A DNA stretch of 64,000 nucleotides from Caprimulgus europaeus (lineage: Eukaryota; Chordata; Aves; Caprimulgiformes; Caprimulgidae), in assembly GCA_907165065.1 (NCBI GenBank), contig OU015528.1, positions 22,041,015-22,105,014 of the forward strand, written 5' to 3'. The notes under the pieces were generated by a model. That model was not told the DNA's origin. It did not search any database and saw only the letters and a list, made by a program, of their open reading frames with translations. The translations under genes and the position numbers were made by a program. How positions within the stretch are numbered: position 1 is the stretch's first letter; each line of letters opens with the position of its first letter. Shown here piece by piece: positions 38,278 through 50,300 of the stretch.

Positions 38278-40069
38278 CCCTTCCCTATATAAAAGTCACT
38301 CTTAATGTTTTGGAGTGCAAGGCCTCTTTGGGACATCATGGCATAAATATTAATGTCATTGACAACTTTTATCAACTGTATATGCCTGTTTACTCAATAT
38401 GTTACTTGAGAAAAATGTCTGAAACTTTTATTTAATATAGGTAGGGCAAGTGTCCTGCAGTAGATTTGAAAGTTTTGATTCTGGATCAATACCTAGTTTT
38501 GATCAGGTTGCATGCAGACTGTCAGCAAAGGTGGACTATCTTGAGAGGTAAACTCTGGGAATGAAGATGGAGAGAGCTGTGTGGAACCTTCCTCTCCATC
38601 TCTAGGCCATATAAAGCCCCAGGTATTTAACATAAACTAATCCTGCTGCTTTGCTGAATCAGGGATTTCATGGTCTGGTGCCACAAGTCAGGAAAGAGAG
38701 ATTATTTCTTCCATCTCTTTGTGTTGGACAGGACACTCTTGTCTCGACAATATGAAGTGTATCTATCAAAAGATTGTGTGTTTATTTCTTTATTGTTGCT
38801 GGTGTAGAGCATTAATTTATTTTATAGAGTTATACAGTTCTTTAAGCACATATGCTTATAGGCTGTATTATTAACGTGCATGCTTTTACATTTTCAAACA
38901 TAAATAGCTGTATTGATTAGTGAGTTATAAAAATAGAAGAAAATAATAAACTAAACTGAAGAGCTACATCATACATCTCTGGGCTCTAGATTGCTGGTGA
39001 AATTTGCTGGTGAAATAGCCCTGAGTTCCCAAGGGCTGAACTTCCCAGCATAGTGGGATCATCTTGCCCCCAGCAGCCCTCATACAGAGGAGTTGCCATT
39101 GTACTGGTAATTACCAGATCTTTTGGTTTGATAATTACCAGATAATTACCATCTTCTGGTTTGGGGTCTGTGGCTGGAAACCTAAATCTTAGCACATAAA
39201 CAGATTACTCCTAAACTGAAAATAAACTTTTCAAATAAAAATACACATTCAATGTCAATATCCAGACTGATCATTTACAACAGTTATACTATTTTTAAAG
39301 AGATGTCTATACATAGTATTCAGAGTCCCTAACATTTTCATTAACAAAGTCGACAGTACTAATCAGCATTTTAATATACTAATTGGTCATGTGCTGTCTT
39401 CATTTCCACTTTGAGTGCTGTAAGGCAATGTTTCTCAGTTATGAACCATATATTGTTGCTAGTCTGTAAGACATCAAGAAGTGATTCAGGAAATGATTGC
39501 AAAAAAACCCTATATATGCAGATGTACAATTGAAGAAAATAGAGATAATAAGTTAAAAAAAAGAGCATGTTTTTAGTGTGTTTTTCAGCCTAAGAGATTA
39601 GATGGTCTTTTTATTTAAAAGAGCAGAAATGAAGCTTTTGGTAGGAGCTTTTCTTCAAAAACTTGTTTCTATGTCAATAGTAATAAAGAAATAAAAAGTT
39701 TGTAAATGGAATCCTGCTACTGCCTTACCTTTGAGACCTGCATTTTCAAAAAGTTTATGGCAGGGGACTGTACAGTTTCTTTTACTGCTACTCCAGCCTG
39801 ATCCCTCTGCAGTAGTGGCCTCTACACTTATTTTGCCTTTCAATGTCTTAAAATTTAGTTTTCTGTGCAGTCATTCACACTGAACCCTGAAAAGAAGTTA
39901 TATATATATGTATAACAATAAAAGAGAAATAATTTCTTGACTGTTACGGGCTTCTGATATTTTATTAGCCAAATCTACATTCACTCTCACCCTTATGGGT
40001 CTCCCTGTGGTAGCTTTGAGCTCTGCTGATCATGTAGACAAACGATGGAAGCATCTGACTTATAGCCTT
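38278..40069. other. Unique DNA with small local duplications
   Basis: TTGCTGGTGAAA occurs twice in succession at about 38990-39013, and AATTACCAGAT occurs twice at 39109-39144. No gene is identified. Confidence 0.45.
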
Positions 40070-40330
40070 TTAGAATCAAAGAAGACTAAGAGGGAAAAGA
40101 CCTGCTAGGTCATTTTGTCCATTCCCTGCCAATACAGGATCATGACCTACTGTACAATAACTTCACTAATGTTTTGTCAAGTCTCAATTTAAACAAATCA
40201 AATGATGGGGATTATACCACTTTCTTTGAAACAATATATCATTGTTGCTTCATATTGTCTGTGAAGAATTCATATGATTTTCTACTTAGAGTTCTTAATA
40301 TCATCATAATTACAAAGATATCTTATTTTC
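40070..40330 (-). mobile_element. Ancient L3-like CR1 3' end relic
   Basis: The antisense 3' end of an old CR1-clade LINE is recognisable by ordered blocks: TAGAATCAAAGAA, GACCTGCTAGGTCATTTTGTCC, CCTGCCAATACAGGATCAT, AATGTTTTGTCAAGTCT, and TCAAATGATGGGGATTATACC. These match the type common to turtles, crocodiles and birds, not the younger avian CR1 families elsewhere in the window. It is heavily diverged and non-coding. It may extend further right, unrecognised. Confidence 0.65.
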
Positions 40331-43090
40331 TTCTGATAATAATTGATTCTTTCCTGGTGTTTGTGTATATATATAATGTTAAAAGCACTATATTTGTCAA
40401 TTAATTCTTTACATTTTTCTTCGTAACTCAGCTCCTAAGTCCCTTATAAAAGTTTCTGTTTACCTTCATTTGATTTCCTTCTGCTTTATTCATCTTTCTG
40501 ATATAGGCTACTCGAAGAGATGTATTGCTCACTAGATTATTCTAAGTGTGATTCTCAAGTGTTAAAGTTCTATAGCAAGGCTTTTGCGTAAGTCATAATG
40601 TGATGTGTCTGGATATGTAATTCCAAATCTCTCCAGTGTCCCTTTATAGCTTAATGCAACTCTTTGACCAGTTCTCATTCTTGTCTTTTATTGCACCAAG
40701 ATACCTTTTACTCACTGATGAAGTTCTGTTTTAGTGAATCATCCTTCCAAATCTCAAGTAAGCCCACTTGTTCATTATCATAATCATTTAATATTCTAAC
40801 TAATCCTACTTATTTCCCTATGCCCTTTTGTAGAATGTAAAACTTTTTCTTTGCAGAATTTCTGTATCTTATGTTTTACTCAAACTGGAAATAATAATTT
40901 AAAAAAAAGAAAGACAGACTTTGAGTTACATACAACGTATTGAATTTTTAAAAATCAGTTTAATCTTTTCTGGAGCCACAAAAGTTAAACTGCTATCAAC
41001 AGAAATATACATTTATTGCTTGGTATTGCTGCAAATAACGGGTTGTTTAAATAAACTCACTGGATATTTCCAATCCAGGATATATTTACCTTTCATTTAA
41101 CATAACATTTATGAAAAATTCTTATGAGATTTTTTTACCCTTAAATATCTCATACATACTTTTAAATTTAACACAGCTTTCAGGTTTTTTTGTTTCCATT
41201 GGAATTCTTTGACTTGTTGGTCTGACTAGAAAATTTTTAAAGCCTCAAACTATGACCAAAAAAAAAAAAGAAAATAAAAAGATATTACGTGATTTATTTT
41301 TGGCACTACTTCTCAATCAATTCTGAAGAAAGCAGCACTGGAAGAGGGAAATTCTATTTTAAATGATTGCAGAAATAAAGTAGGATTAACTTTGTTTAGC
41401 TATTTGGAAGCTATTGTGCAAATCATATAAGTTAGATTTCAATTTCAAAATAATAATTTAACTTTTTTTTTAATTGCAAAATTTCTGTGATAAATGAAAC
41501 TTTTATAAACGGGAATGTACTTGAAGTTTCTCTATGTCTTTTATGCATAAAATTTGTATATGTGAGTATCTTCCTCCTCTCCCAAGGGATCATAAGTATG
41601 CATTCCTTAATAAACAGATTCCTTCACTGTCAGAAGTTGCTCCAGGCAAAAAGTTGGCAAGGAAAGAGTTAAGAAAAAGGTCAATGAAATGTGAAGAAAT
41701 ACAGTTCTCAATATGTACAAAAATAATATTTGTGGTTTTAGATGTCTTTTATGTGTCCATTCCTCAAAAATAGATTTTTTTTGATTGAACATTTTTAGTT
41801 TTCCATTGACTGAAATGGATAACTGCCTTAGGGCATTTTTGAAGGGGAAAACTAAAAGAAAAATGACTAAATTCCTTTGTTCAGAACTGTTGCTCTGCAT
41901 ATCCAGTATTTTTTTTTTTTTTAATACAAAGACGTAGCAGTCAATGGGGAATTTTCCTTGCAAAAGGACTGCAAGATTAGGCTCTTAGTATGCAGGTGTG
42001 ACCTCCAGCTAGGCATGATAAGACTGCAGTGACCAGGAAGGGTCAGTTACAGCCATCTTCTCAGTTTTCATATTTCAGAACTTTGCAGATATTCATGTTG
42101 GTGTAGTTTGGTCAAAACAGGAGAGAAGGTCAGTGAGGGAAGGAAGAGAAACCATTGACACTGCAGAACAGCTAGGAAGCAATACTAGCTAGTCCCGTCA
42201 TTGAGGCAGCCTGGTGCTCAGACACAAGAACAAGGTGACCTTCTAGGAACATGGGAAGACTTTGGTTTTTGCTGAACCTTAGTATGCAGCTGACTATGCA
42301 CAAACCTGCAAAACAGGTAATTAATCCAGGCACAATGGGTAACAGGCTGTGCACAAACGACTAAACCTTTACTATTTGTGTCTGAGGAGCAACATCAGAG
42401 GAGATATAGCACATTTCTATTCTTTGTTTTTGAATCAGCACAGGTGAGTTAGCTAAACTGTTCCTCAGCTTTCCCTCTTGCTTGTACCTATTCAAAGAGG
42501 CTGCTGAGAGAAGCAGTGCTGTAGTTTTCATGATGTATTTACATTAAAGCCTCAGTTGAAGATGCTCCGAAAGAACAAAACCAGATCCTTGTCCTGACAT
42601 TTATTCTGTACACACAAGCAGTGCTCTATGCAGATTTGCAGGGGTAAATGTTACTGGCATAAGTTTTAGAAGTTATGTTTATTTTGTAAGCAAAAAGAAT
42701 AGGGGATGTTAGAATGTTAAAACTTACATTTTTATTAAATTACAACTATCCTCTCTTTAGTGCATATTAGCGAGTAAGAAATACACTGAAAAACTTTGAT
42801 CAAAAGGAAAAATCTACTTCTTTGCTGTTGTTTCTGGCATACCAAAAATATTCTATGTAACATTTCAGATTTTTTTGTTTTATTCTTGGATATGTGTTGA
42901 CATCGTAGCTCATAACAGCTACTTAATGGCTACTATAGTTTAACAGGTTCATAAAATGCATTTTTAAAAGACCCTAAAGAGGTATTTGCATAACAGAGGA
43001 AGGAATTCTCAGCATCAGAAACGTAATACACATTTTAAAAGGTCCTGTTGGGATACATTGAAAAATTGGCTAAATTAATAAATTCCATTA
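40331..43090. other. Unique AT-rich DNA, no gene seen
   Basis: Short A/T runs only (for example 41259-41270 A and 41911-41922 T). Frames at 41487-41773 (+) and 41607-41963 (-) overlap on opposite strands and look like chance. Confidence 0.45.
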
Positions 43091-43200
43091 GAATGGCATG
43101 GCATGGCATAGCATAACATAGACTAGACTAGACTAGACTAGACTAGACTAGACTAGACTAGACTAGAATAGAATAGAATAGAATAGAATAGAATAGAAAA
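43091..43200 (+). repeat. Graded pentanucleotide array
   Basis: About 20 consecutive pentamers change in blocks: GGCAT x3, AGCAT, AACAT, then GACTA x9, then GAATA x6. Each block differs from its neighbour by one or two bases, so the array looks like serial point mutation followed by local expansion. It runs directly into a CR1. Confidence 0.96.
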
Positions 43201-43843
43201 TGGTCCTGGTGGACCATTAGCCAGCAATGCACCCTTTCAACAAAGAAGCCCAACAGCCTCTCCTTGGGTGCATCAGGAACAGCACTCCGTCACTTACAAG
43301 TTGAGTGTGATCCTTCCCCTCTCCTTAGCACTGGGGAGCTACAGCTGGAGTGTCCAGTCCTGGGTTGTCTGGTATGAGAGGGACATGCATATACTGGGGT
43401 GAGACCAGTAAAGGGCAACAAAGATGCTGAAGGAGCACGTGAGTTATGTGGAGAGGGTGAGAGAGCTGGGATTGTTCAGCCTAGAGAAGAGAAGGCTCAG
43501 GAGGATCTTCTTCATGTGTATAAAAACCTAATGGGGGTAAGTAAAAAAGGTGCAGCTAGGCTCTTCTAAGTCATGCCCAATGGTGGTCCAGGAAACAACA
43601 GGCACAAACTGAAATGAAGGAAATTTCAATTCCACTGTAAGAAAAACCTTTTTTTATTGTGAGGGTGGTCAAATACTGGAATAGGTTGTTTGAGGAGGTT
43701 GTGGGGTCTCTGTCCTTGGAAGTACCTAAAACCCAACATGGCCCTGAGCAACGTGCAATGGCTGACCGTGCTTTGAGCAGAACAGTTGGACTAGATGATC
43801 CCCAGAGGTCCTTTCCAACCTCACCCTTGATGGGATTCTATGG
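43201..43843 (+). mobile_element. CR1 LINE, 5'-truncated
   Basis: This is a plus-strand CR1 covering the end of ORF2 and the 3' UTR. Landmarks in order are CCATTAGCCAGCAATG ('mSQQC'), CTGGAGTGTCCAGTCCTGGG, GAGAGAGCTGGGATTGTTCA ('LRELGLFS'), AATACTGGAATAGGTTGTTT ('WNRL'), and GTTGGACTAGATGATCCCCA. It ends in one octamer-like GATTCTATGG. Several stops and frameshifts break ORF2. The start abuts the pentamer array. Divergence is intermediate between the nested CR1 at 27.6 kb and the ancient copies. Confidence 0.92.
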
Positions 43844-44195
43844 TTCAGACAGTTCATTGTAATATACTCTACTGCGGTCACTGGAGATGTTGGAAAACTT
43901 ACTCCTCTATTTTTATTTTTTTATTTTTTTTTTCCCCAGAGAAAAACACGTCATCAGTAAACAAAAGACGGCTCTCACCGTGGTGTACCACTTCCTTTGT
44001 TTCACTTTCTGTTTATCTGATAGTACTTTCTGCCAGGCCTGGGCTAAGGAACAGGAGATCTAATGTCCCATGCTATTCATATTACAAAAAGTGCTCATAC
44101 TGCAGTGAATTAGTGATGGTGTTCAAACCTCCCTGTGTTTACTGGGGGCAAAGGCAATGTACACCAGTATAAATGTGCTTTTATTTTAAAGGGTT
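43844..44195. other. Unique DNA, no gene seen
   Basis: A chance open frame (43840-44172) spans most of it and starts within the CR1 tail. No domain is seen. Confidence 0.4.
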
Positions 44196-44300
44196 GGAGG
44201 CTGATCCTACAAACCCTTCCTAGCATGAGTAATTTTGATATAAAGTTTTCTTACCCATAGCTATTCACTTTTGAAAAGGTTACTCTTTGCAGGAGCCCAT
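44196..44300. repeat. Worn palindromic amniote repeat (MITE-like)
   Basis: The left arm contains GGCTGATCCTACAAACCCTT and ATGAGTAA. The right arm, read in reverse complement, contains GGGCTCCTGCAAAGAGTAAC. The two arms are versions of the 'gatcctgcaaac…gtgagtaa' motif that I recall from palindromic repeats of turtles, crocodiles and birds. Divergence is high. The family name could not be confirmed. Confidence 0.45.
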
Positions 44301-45136
44301 CCTTGTGTTGTATGTGTCAGTTTATAAACTGGACTGTGAAAATATTTCTTTTTCTAAACATACAAAGATAATGTAGATGGTTGTTAGCAATGCAATTCCT
44401 TCAGCAAATGGGAATGGTTACTGCATAGAGAATCAGTTTTACCTTCATTACTTTTCAAGAGGTTACTTAAATATATATTGTATGTGCTATACAGCAAGTA
44501 GGAAACAGAATGTGGAAAAATGACGGTTTCTTATATCAATTTTTTTTTTTTTTAACTGGCAGTTGTTCCTATTTTCAAGTGTTTGTTTCTACTTTAATGA
44601 GGATACCAACTTTCATCCAGTGAGATGTGTTAGCACTTTGTTAGCACACTTGCACACACCAAGGCAATACATCAGCTGGAAATTTTGACTTTTAGTTGAA
44701 TTATTTTTCCCCAGCAAATGGCTTTCCTTTTGACATATTTTAATGTACTTGCACACTGAGAGGAAGAGTGGGTGAACAGAAAACAGACTGTTTTATTAAC
44801 CCAGCAGTCACCTTTGAGATTCATACATGTCTACTTTTTTCTTGCCTTTGTACCTAATCCCAAGAGCCTGGTACCTGGCTTTCCTTGGAATAACAAAGTC
44901 AGTCACAAACCTCCAAACATGATTGTTAACTGAATGCCAACTGTTTCTTCTCATCTTTTTTTTTTTTTTTTTTCCCCTAGTAGTATGTTAGTGATTGTGT
45001 CCTTATGGGTGCCCTATAACCATAACATTAATTTGGTTTTATATTTAAGGATTTTTATTTTTTTGTCAGTAGTAGAGATACATTGTACAAGAAATTAAAT
45101 TGCTTCTTCTGTTTTGTGTGTATGTGTGTCTTACAG
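44301..45136. other. Unique DNA with two T runs
   Basis: T runs lie at about 44540-44553 and 44956-44973. A polypyrimidine/GT-rich stretch ends in TTACAG at 45136 and may be the acceptor of the exon candidate that follows. Confidence 0.45.
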
Positions 45137-45384
45137 TGATTTTTTTCAGCTCTGCTAATAGTGGAAAGGGAAGAAATAAAGCGATGCTGCAGGCACTGAC
45201 TGGACTACAGTTTCAGCTCAGAGGAAAGCTACAGGATCAAGAGTGGACAGACAAGCACCCTCGAGAAGAAGCTCAGGCACATTATTCACAGTGTCATATG
45301 CCAGTTTCACAGTATCCTGGGTTCAATGGATTTTTTCCAGTGGGAACACACTTTTCATCAGACAAAGCTCCAGCAATCTCAGAG
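45137..45384 (+). CDS. Candidate internal coding exon, protein not recognised
   Basis: A 248-bp segment lies between a plausible acceptor (pyrimidine-rich tract, then CTTACAG ending at 45136) and a plausible donor (CAGAG|GTACCT, intron from 45385). It is open in one frame throughout (2 + 82 codons, phase 1 in and phase 0 out). The translation is well mixed and not low-complexity, with MLQALTGLQFQLRGKLQDQE, EEAQAHYSQCHMPVSQYPG and FNGFFPVGTHFSSDKAPAIS. An alternative acceptor is TTTTTTCAG at 45149. The frame continues to a stop at about 45424, so it need not be spliced. I recognise no domain or family. It is the best coding candidate in the window, but it could be chance or a noncoding-RNA exon. 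Confidence 0.3.
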
Positions 45385-46384
45385 GTACCTATATTACCAG
45401 CAGATATTTACAAAGCAGATTTCTGAATGCTCTCTTATCTGCAGGAAGATATTCTTAATTGTAACATAATTAGCTTATTTTGAAGTGCACCAAATTCAGA
45501 AGGGCAGTGGGGAGTGAAACTTGGAGTTAATATGTCCTAAAAAATATGTAGGACTTAAGCAAGCAAATGCTGGGGTGTTAATCAACTAGATCTTGTCTCC
45601 TTTCTGCCTCTAAACATGCTCCTTGAATCATTAATCTTAGGATCTACTCTTTAAAGATCTAGGGCTGACAACTTACACTCCATCTTCCCTTTGGATAGTG
45701 GAATGTCTCTGGAGTTTTCTGTCCACATTGTGCTATATTACCAGGCAGCAGACAGGTCCAGCCAGGGTGAGCAGGAACAGGGCCCAGTGGCTCTGTGTTC
45801 ACTCCTTCATCCCATGGCAGAGCAGGTAGCTTCTCATGTCATGGGGAGAGAGGATGCTGCCTCCTGGTAAATCTGTGTCTGGCAGATATGGTTTTAGCAT
45901 CAGCCATTTGGAAATACGTATTTTTCATGCACTGCTGTTGATGGTCTGTCGTGGTCCTGGATTGTGGTCTCCCAACTCCAAGGATGAGAAATGGGGAAGT
46001 GGTTTAGTAGAGTGGCCATGGTGTTTGGGACAATATCACAGAGACTGCCCAGTCCTCAGCCTCAGCAGAGGCCTGCACAGAGGTGCAGAACGGCTGCTCA
46101 TCAGCCGTGCCATCTCTTCTGTGAGTTGCAGAACGGGTCCTTAAAAGCCATCACTGAACAAATCAGATGACGCCACCATATTTCTCTCTATTTGAAAGAG
46201 AAGTAACTGCGGTATTTCAGACCACATGGTGGCAGCTGTTGATAAAGGCTGGTACTAGTTTGTTTTTCATTTTTAAAACTGAAGAATGCTTAATTGCAGT
46301 GAGTAGAGCAGCCAGGTAGCTGTTACATCAGGAATGTTCTAATAGCTTGGTATCTGATGCACTGACCCTTTCTTTCTCATTTAG
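45385..46384. other. Unique DNA, no gene seen
   Basis: This would be an intron if both exon candidates were real. A GC-moderate frame at 45836-46144 shows no domain. A CTCF-like core lies at 46222-46236. Confidence 0.4.
46222..46236 (+). promoter_or_regulatory. Possible CTCF-like motif
   Basis: CCACATGGTGGCAGC differs at two positions from the CTCF core CCACTAGGTGGCAG. Candidate only. Confidence 0.22.
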
Positions 46385-46620
46385 CAGTGGGAAGGAAAAT
46401 AAAAAAGATAAGTAGAAATTCAGCTACTTTCCAAACTCTAAATGCAACCATGAATATTTTAAACCTTTCTTTGACTGCTAATAAACTTTCACTCCAGTTC
46501 TTGCCACTCCCTTTCTCTTCTGGGGTCCCCCTGCTCTCCTGTTCCTCCAGTACACCTTACTGTAGCCTGGGGAAAAGAAGTTTAAGAAAAATAATAAAGT
46601 TTTTATTTATTCCTTACAGC
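46385..46620 (+). other. Speculative terminal exon with poly(A) signal
   Basis: A pyrimidine-rich stretch (CCTTTCTTTCTCATTTAGCAG) ends in a tandem TAG/CAG acceptor at about 46382-46385. Joined in phase 0 to the 45384 donor, either acceptor gives only a few codons (WEGK or QWEGK) before TAA. AATAAA follows at 46593-46598. This would make a short last coding exon with a 3' UTR, but every element here is common by chance. Confidence 0.12.
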
Positions 46621-47097
46621 TTTTCTGCCCCTGTGGGCATTTGCCTGCCTGTCTGGCTAATGTGCTGTAATGAATCTGCTCTCTGCCATACACACATATA
46701 TCGTCCTATCAATCAGCAAGAGGAAATGCTGAGTATGGTGAGCGCTAACAAGCACTCAGAGGGGTCAGTACACCAGTGCACTACAGTGGCATGTTACTTT
46801 CCCTACAGGCTGCCTTAATTGGGGGAACATAAATGAGGCGGCATGGGGCTGGCACCATGTCTTCTTGCCAGTCTCTGTGCTTTGGCAGACTGACCCCCTC
46901 TGCTTCAACTTTCAGGGCAGCACTAACCCTCCTTTCGCTCCTGCTGGAAGGCAAAGTCCCTCTCAACCCATTTGGAGTCTTCAGGTTAACTGAGACAGGT
47001 GGAGCTGATAGAGGAACTCACTTACATAGACTAGCAGGTGATCAAAGGGTGCTGAAGAGCCTGTGGGGATAGAATTTCTTTGCAGGTTGAAAATCAC
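46621..47097. other. Unique DNA, no gene seen
   Basis: A 143-codon frame (46387-46818) runs into this stretch but shows no domain, and its hydrophobic and Ser-rich segments look compositional. Confidence 0.4.
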
Positions 47098-47345
47098 AAG
47101 GAAAAGAGAAGTAGGGAAAAGTGGAGAAAAAGTAAGGAGGTGGCTAAAGAGAAGTAAAGCAAAGATAGAATGGCAGAGGGAAATGGTGAAGGAAATGTGA
47201 GAAAGGGAAACTGGAAGGACTGAGAAAAATTGTGATAAACCAAATATGAGGCAAGGAAAAAAAAAGACATGAAAAAAAGATGTGGAAAGTCATGTTTTAC
47301 TGGAGAGGAATACTAGAAGTAGAAAAAAAAATAGAGAAAGCTAAA
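47098..47345 (+). other. Long purine-rich tract
   Basis: About 250 bp of the + strand are dominated by A and G, with few C or T, in irregular GGAAA/AGAGAA blocks. It is not a simple tandem repeat. It could adopt unusual structure or be the decayed remains of an expanded (GAAA)-type repeat. Confidence 0.6.
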
Positions 47346-50300
47346 AATATTCCTGTGCAGAAGACAGGGCAGACAGGAAGCAACATCTCCAGAAGTTCTC
47401 AAAGAAGATCAGGGCACCAGAGGAATTTTTCAAAGACAGGTTTCAGGTTTTAGACAAGAAATCATGCCCTATCCATAATTAAGTAGCAGTGTTTTAACTG
47501 ATATTCCCATAGACAGGTTGACTTCTAGACATTATTTCTTTTCACCCATTTGTGGGCTGCCAGCATGCCATTAATGACTGACTGTCATTGCTCTGTAGCA
47601 GGACTTACAATTGAGTAAATTTTCTATTGGAGGCTTCACAGCAAAACCAATCTGTCATTTGTTGGCTGTCTGGAAGGTGACAAGGGATTTGTTGGGAAGA
47701 ATAGAGGAATTATAGATCTCTGAGGGGTCATAAAGTCTAATGTGGGAGCTTGGGGTTGACAGCAAGTAAGGACAGGCCATTATACCTTTCTGAAAAATCC
47801 CATATTTTCTTTACATGCACAGAAGTTCTGGTGTAGCACGTTTACATGGCACTCAAATGATAAAAAGTCTTAAGGCAGTATTTCATTGCACTAATGAGGA
47901 ATACATCTTGAGTGAAAATTTACCAAAAAATATTGTTGAGAACACTGTCTTTGAGATCAAGGATTTGGAAAGCTAGCAAGAAAGGGTTAGTTTGGTATTT
48001 TAGAAAAACAGTAGCAAAGACCTAAGAAAGAGAGTTTGAAATCTGAGGCTCCAAGCTGAGGCATCTTTTTTTGACACAAAATCTGGATCCAGACTAATTT
48101 CTGTGTTGGTCAAGGAGAAGCACCTATACTTTCCAGGAATGCAGGTTAACCTATAGAAATACCAGAGGCAACAAATGTGCTACTAGATTTTCTCCTGTAG
48201 TATCTGTAAGCACTATAAACTTTGTCTTTAGCAAACATCTGGATTGGAGATTTTGAAAGAAAATCCAGAGGAAAACAGGTTGCCTTTTGTGACTCAAAAA
48301 GTCTGACTTTTGCTCTTGAATGAGTGCCTGATGAAGTGAAAGGCAATGTGTAGTGAGAAATGCCATCCTTCAGTCAGTGGGCAAAGGCTAGCTTCCTACT
48401 CTCTGTGTTTACACCCTGCTGCCCTTTTCTCAGAAGTGTTCCAGTATCTCAGTCAAAGTTAATGACTAAGGAATACTCTCACCTCCAAAGACTAGGAACA
48501 CCCTTTGAAGGAAAAATCATTTTCTTCAGGAATGGCTTTTACCAACTATAAGCTTTGGTGGAAATTCTAGTGTCTTTTATTCTTCAAGCAATCACTCAAA
48601 GAAAACAAATTATTTAGCATTTCAAGTTGCCACTTACCTTGCTCTCTCTCTCATGCTTTAATGGATACATTTGAGTGAAGGTTAAATTATTTAATTAGTA
48701 TATATACTCCTTCTCCATCCTCTCCCTTCTCCATGGCATGCCTCTTTGCTGTCAGTGACAGACAGTGTGTTTGCAAGTTCAGGATCGTGCTTTGTAAAGA
48801 CTATTGTCAACTTTTAGGTAAAATGAGCAATATTATATTGTAGTAATTATCATTGCTAAAACCAGAAACAATCACTAAAACACAAACATCCAAACCAAGA
48901 CATATTTCCTGGTGAGAATGTGTTATTACTGTAAGAACTCTGTTGTTATGGCAGTTATTTAAAAGAGTTAGGTTATTCATTATAAAAAGCCAAAGAATAT
49001 CTGATATGGGATTTACTTGCTTAAAAAAGAATGAAATAAAGCTAATGTGCCTTCTGGAAAATTGATTTTTTCAAACTAACTTTTTATCTGTTTTGTTCTG
49101 TTTTCAAGTTTGGTTGGTAGAGGTAAGATTGTTAATATAATATAGCCAAAATTCTTCAAGGTGTTTGATTAATATCCATGGCAAATTAACTTTCCATGCA
49201 ATAATTAGATTAATAAACTAAATAACTGACAGGTATGAAAATGGATTTGGAAATAGGGGATCACAGCTGATTTCAACGTAGTCCTTTGGTGTAGCACAAG
49301 AATGAGTTCTTGGCTTAGTGCTACATAAATATATTATCAACTACTGAAAACAGTTTACATGTGTAAGTGACTTTGCTGATGGAGTGGAAAAGAGTACAGA
49401 AAAATGTCACTAATATAGAATAGCATGGGCTTTAAAAGCTGTCAAACTGTGTACACAACCCAATAATGTGTATTTGAATAAGTACAAAAACTGCACCTCC
49501 AGAAAAAGAAAAGCTCTATCAGGCCTAAACAAGATGGGGAACATTAACTTGGAAACCTGTAAAGTTTGTAAAGTCTTGGGAGTGGGAGACAGTGATCAAC
49601 AGGAAATGAGCTGCCAGAGCTGCCAGAGCAGCATTACAGCAAAACAATTAATCACATTTGTAGATCTAAAAATGTATATAAATAAAGAAATAATCCTTGA
49701 ATAGGACCAGGCATACTGGCTTACCTATGTATTTGGGCTGGTCTGACTGTTACTGGATGCTGTGTCAATTCATATCTCTCCAGATCTAGTAGGAAACTGG
49801 TAAAAGGGTAAGGACTAGACAAAAAGTCTAGCAAATTATTAAAATATAAAAAGATATAAATTATCTTGAAAGATTTGGGGAGCACTATCTGTTTAGTTAG
49901 TGTAAGATGAAGTTTAAAGGCAACCTGCAGAAAATCCACCAACAGTTATAGAGATAGTGAAACGTTGAGAACATTCCAATATACACAGCAAGGGTATGCA
50001 GGGGACAGTGGTTAGAAGCTGAAGCTGGAATCCCAGGATAAGAATCTTTTCAGCTGATTTCAGACACCTACAAGGTAGGTATTTGATAAATACTTTTCCA
50101 CAGCTCCCAGTGAGGCCATAGTGATGTTTGCCTGCATATACTGGGGAAAGCTTTGCATAAGGGTCTGTTTGTTAACCACTTTAAAATCCCCACCCTACTA
50201 TGATCTTCTATATGAGTGGCTGGGGAGAATAATACTATTGCAGTAACCAGGGACACTGAGGAAGATTGGAGGTAAGCTTCTCACAGACGTGTCTATAAAT

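Noticed and set aside
46387..46818. 143-codon plus-strand ORF
   Set aside because: No domain, no codon-like pattern, and hydrophobic/Ser-rich by composition. Kept only as a possible 3' UTR region.
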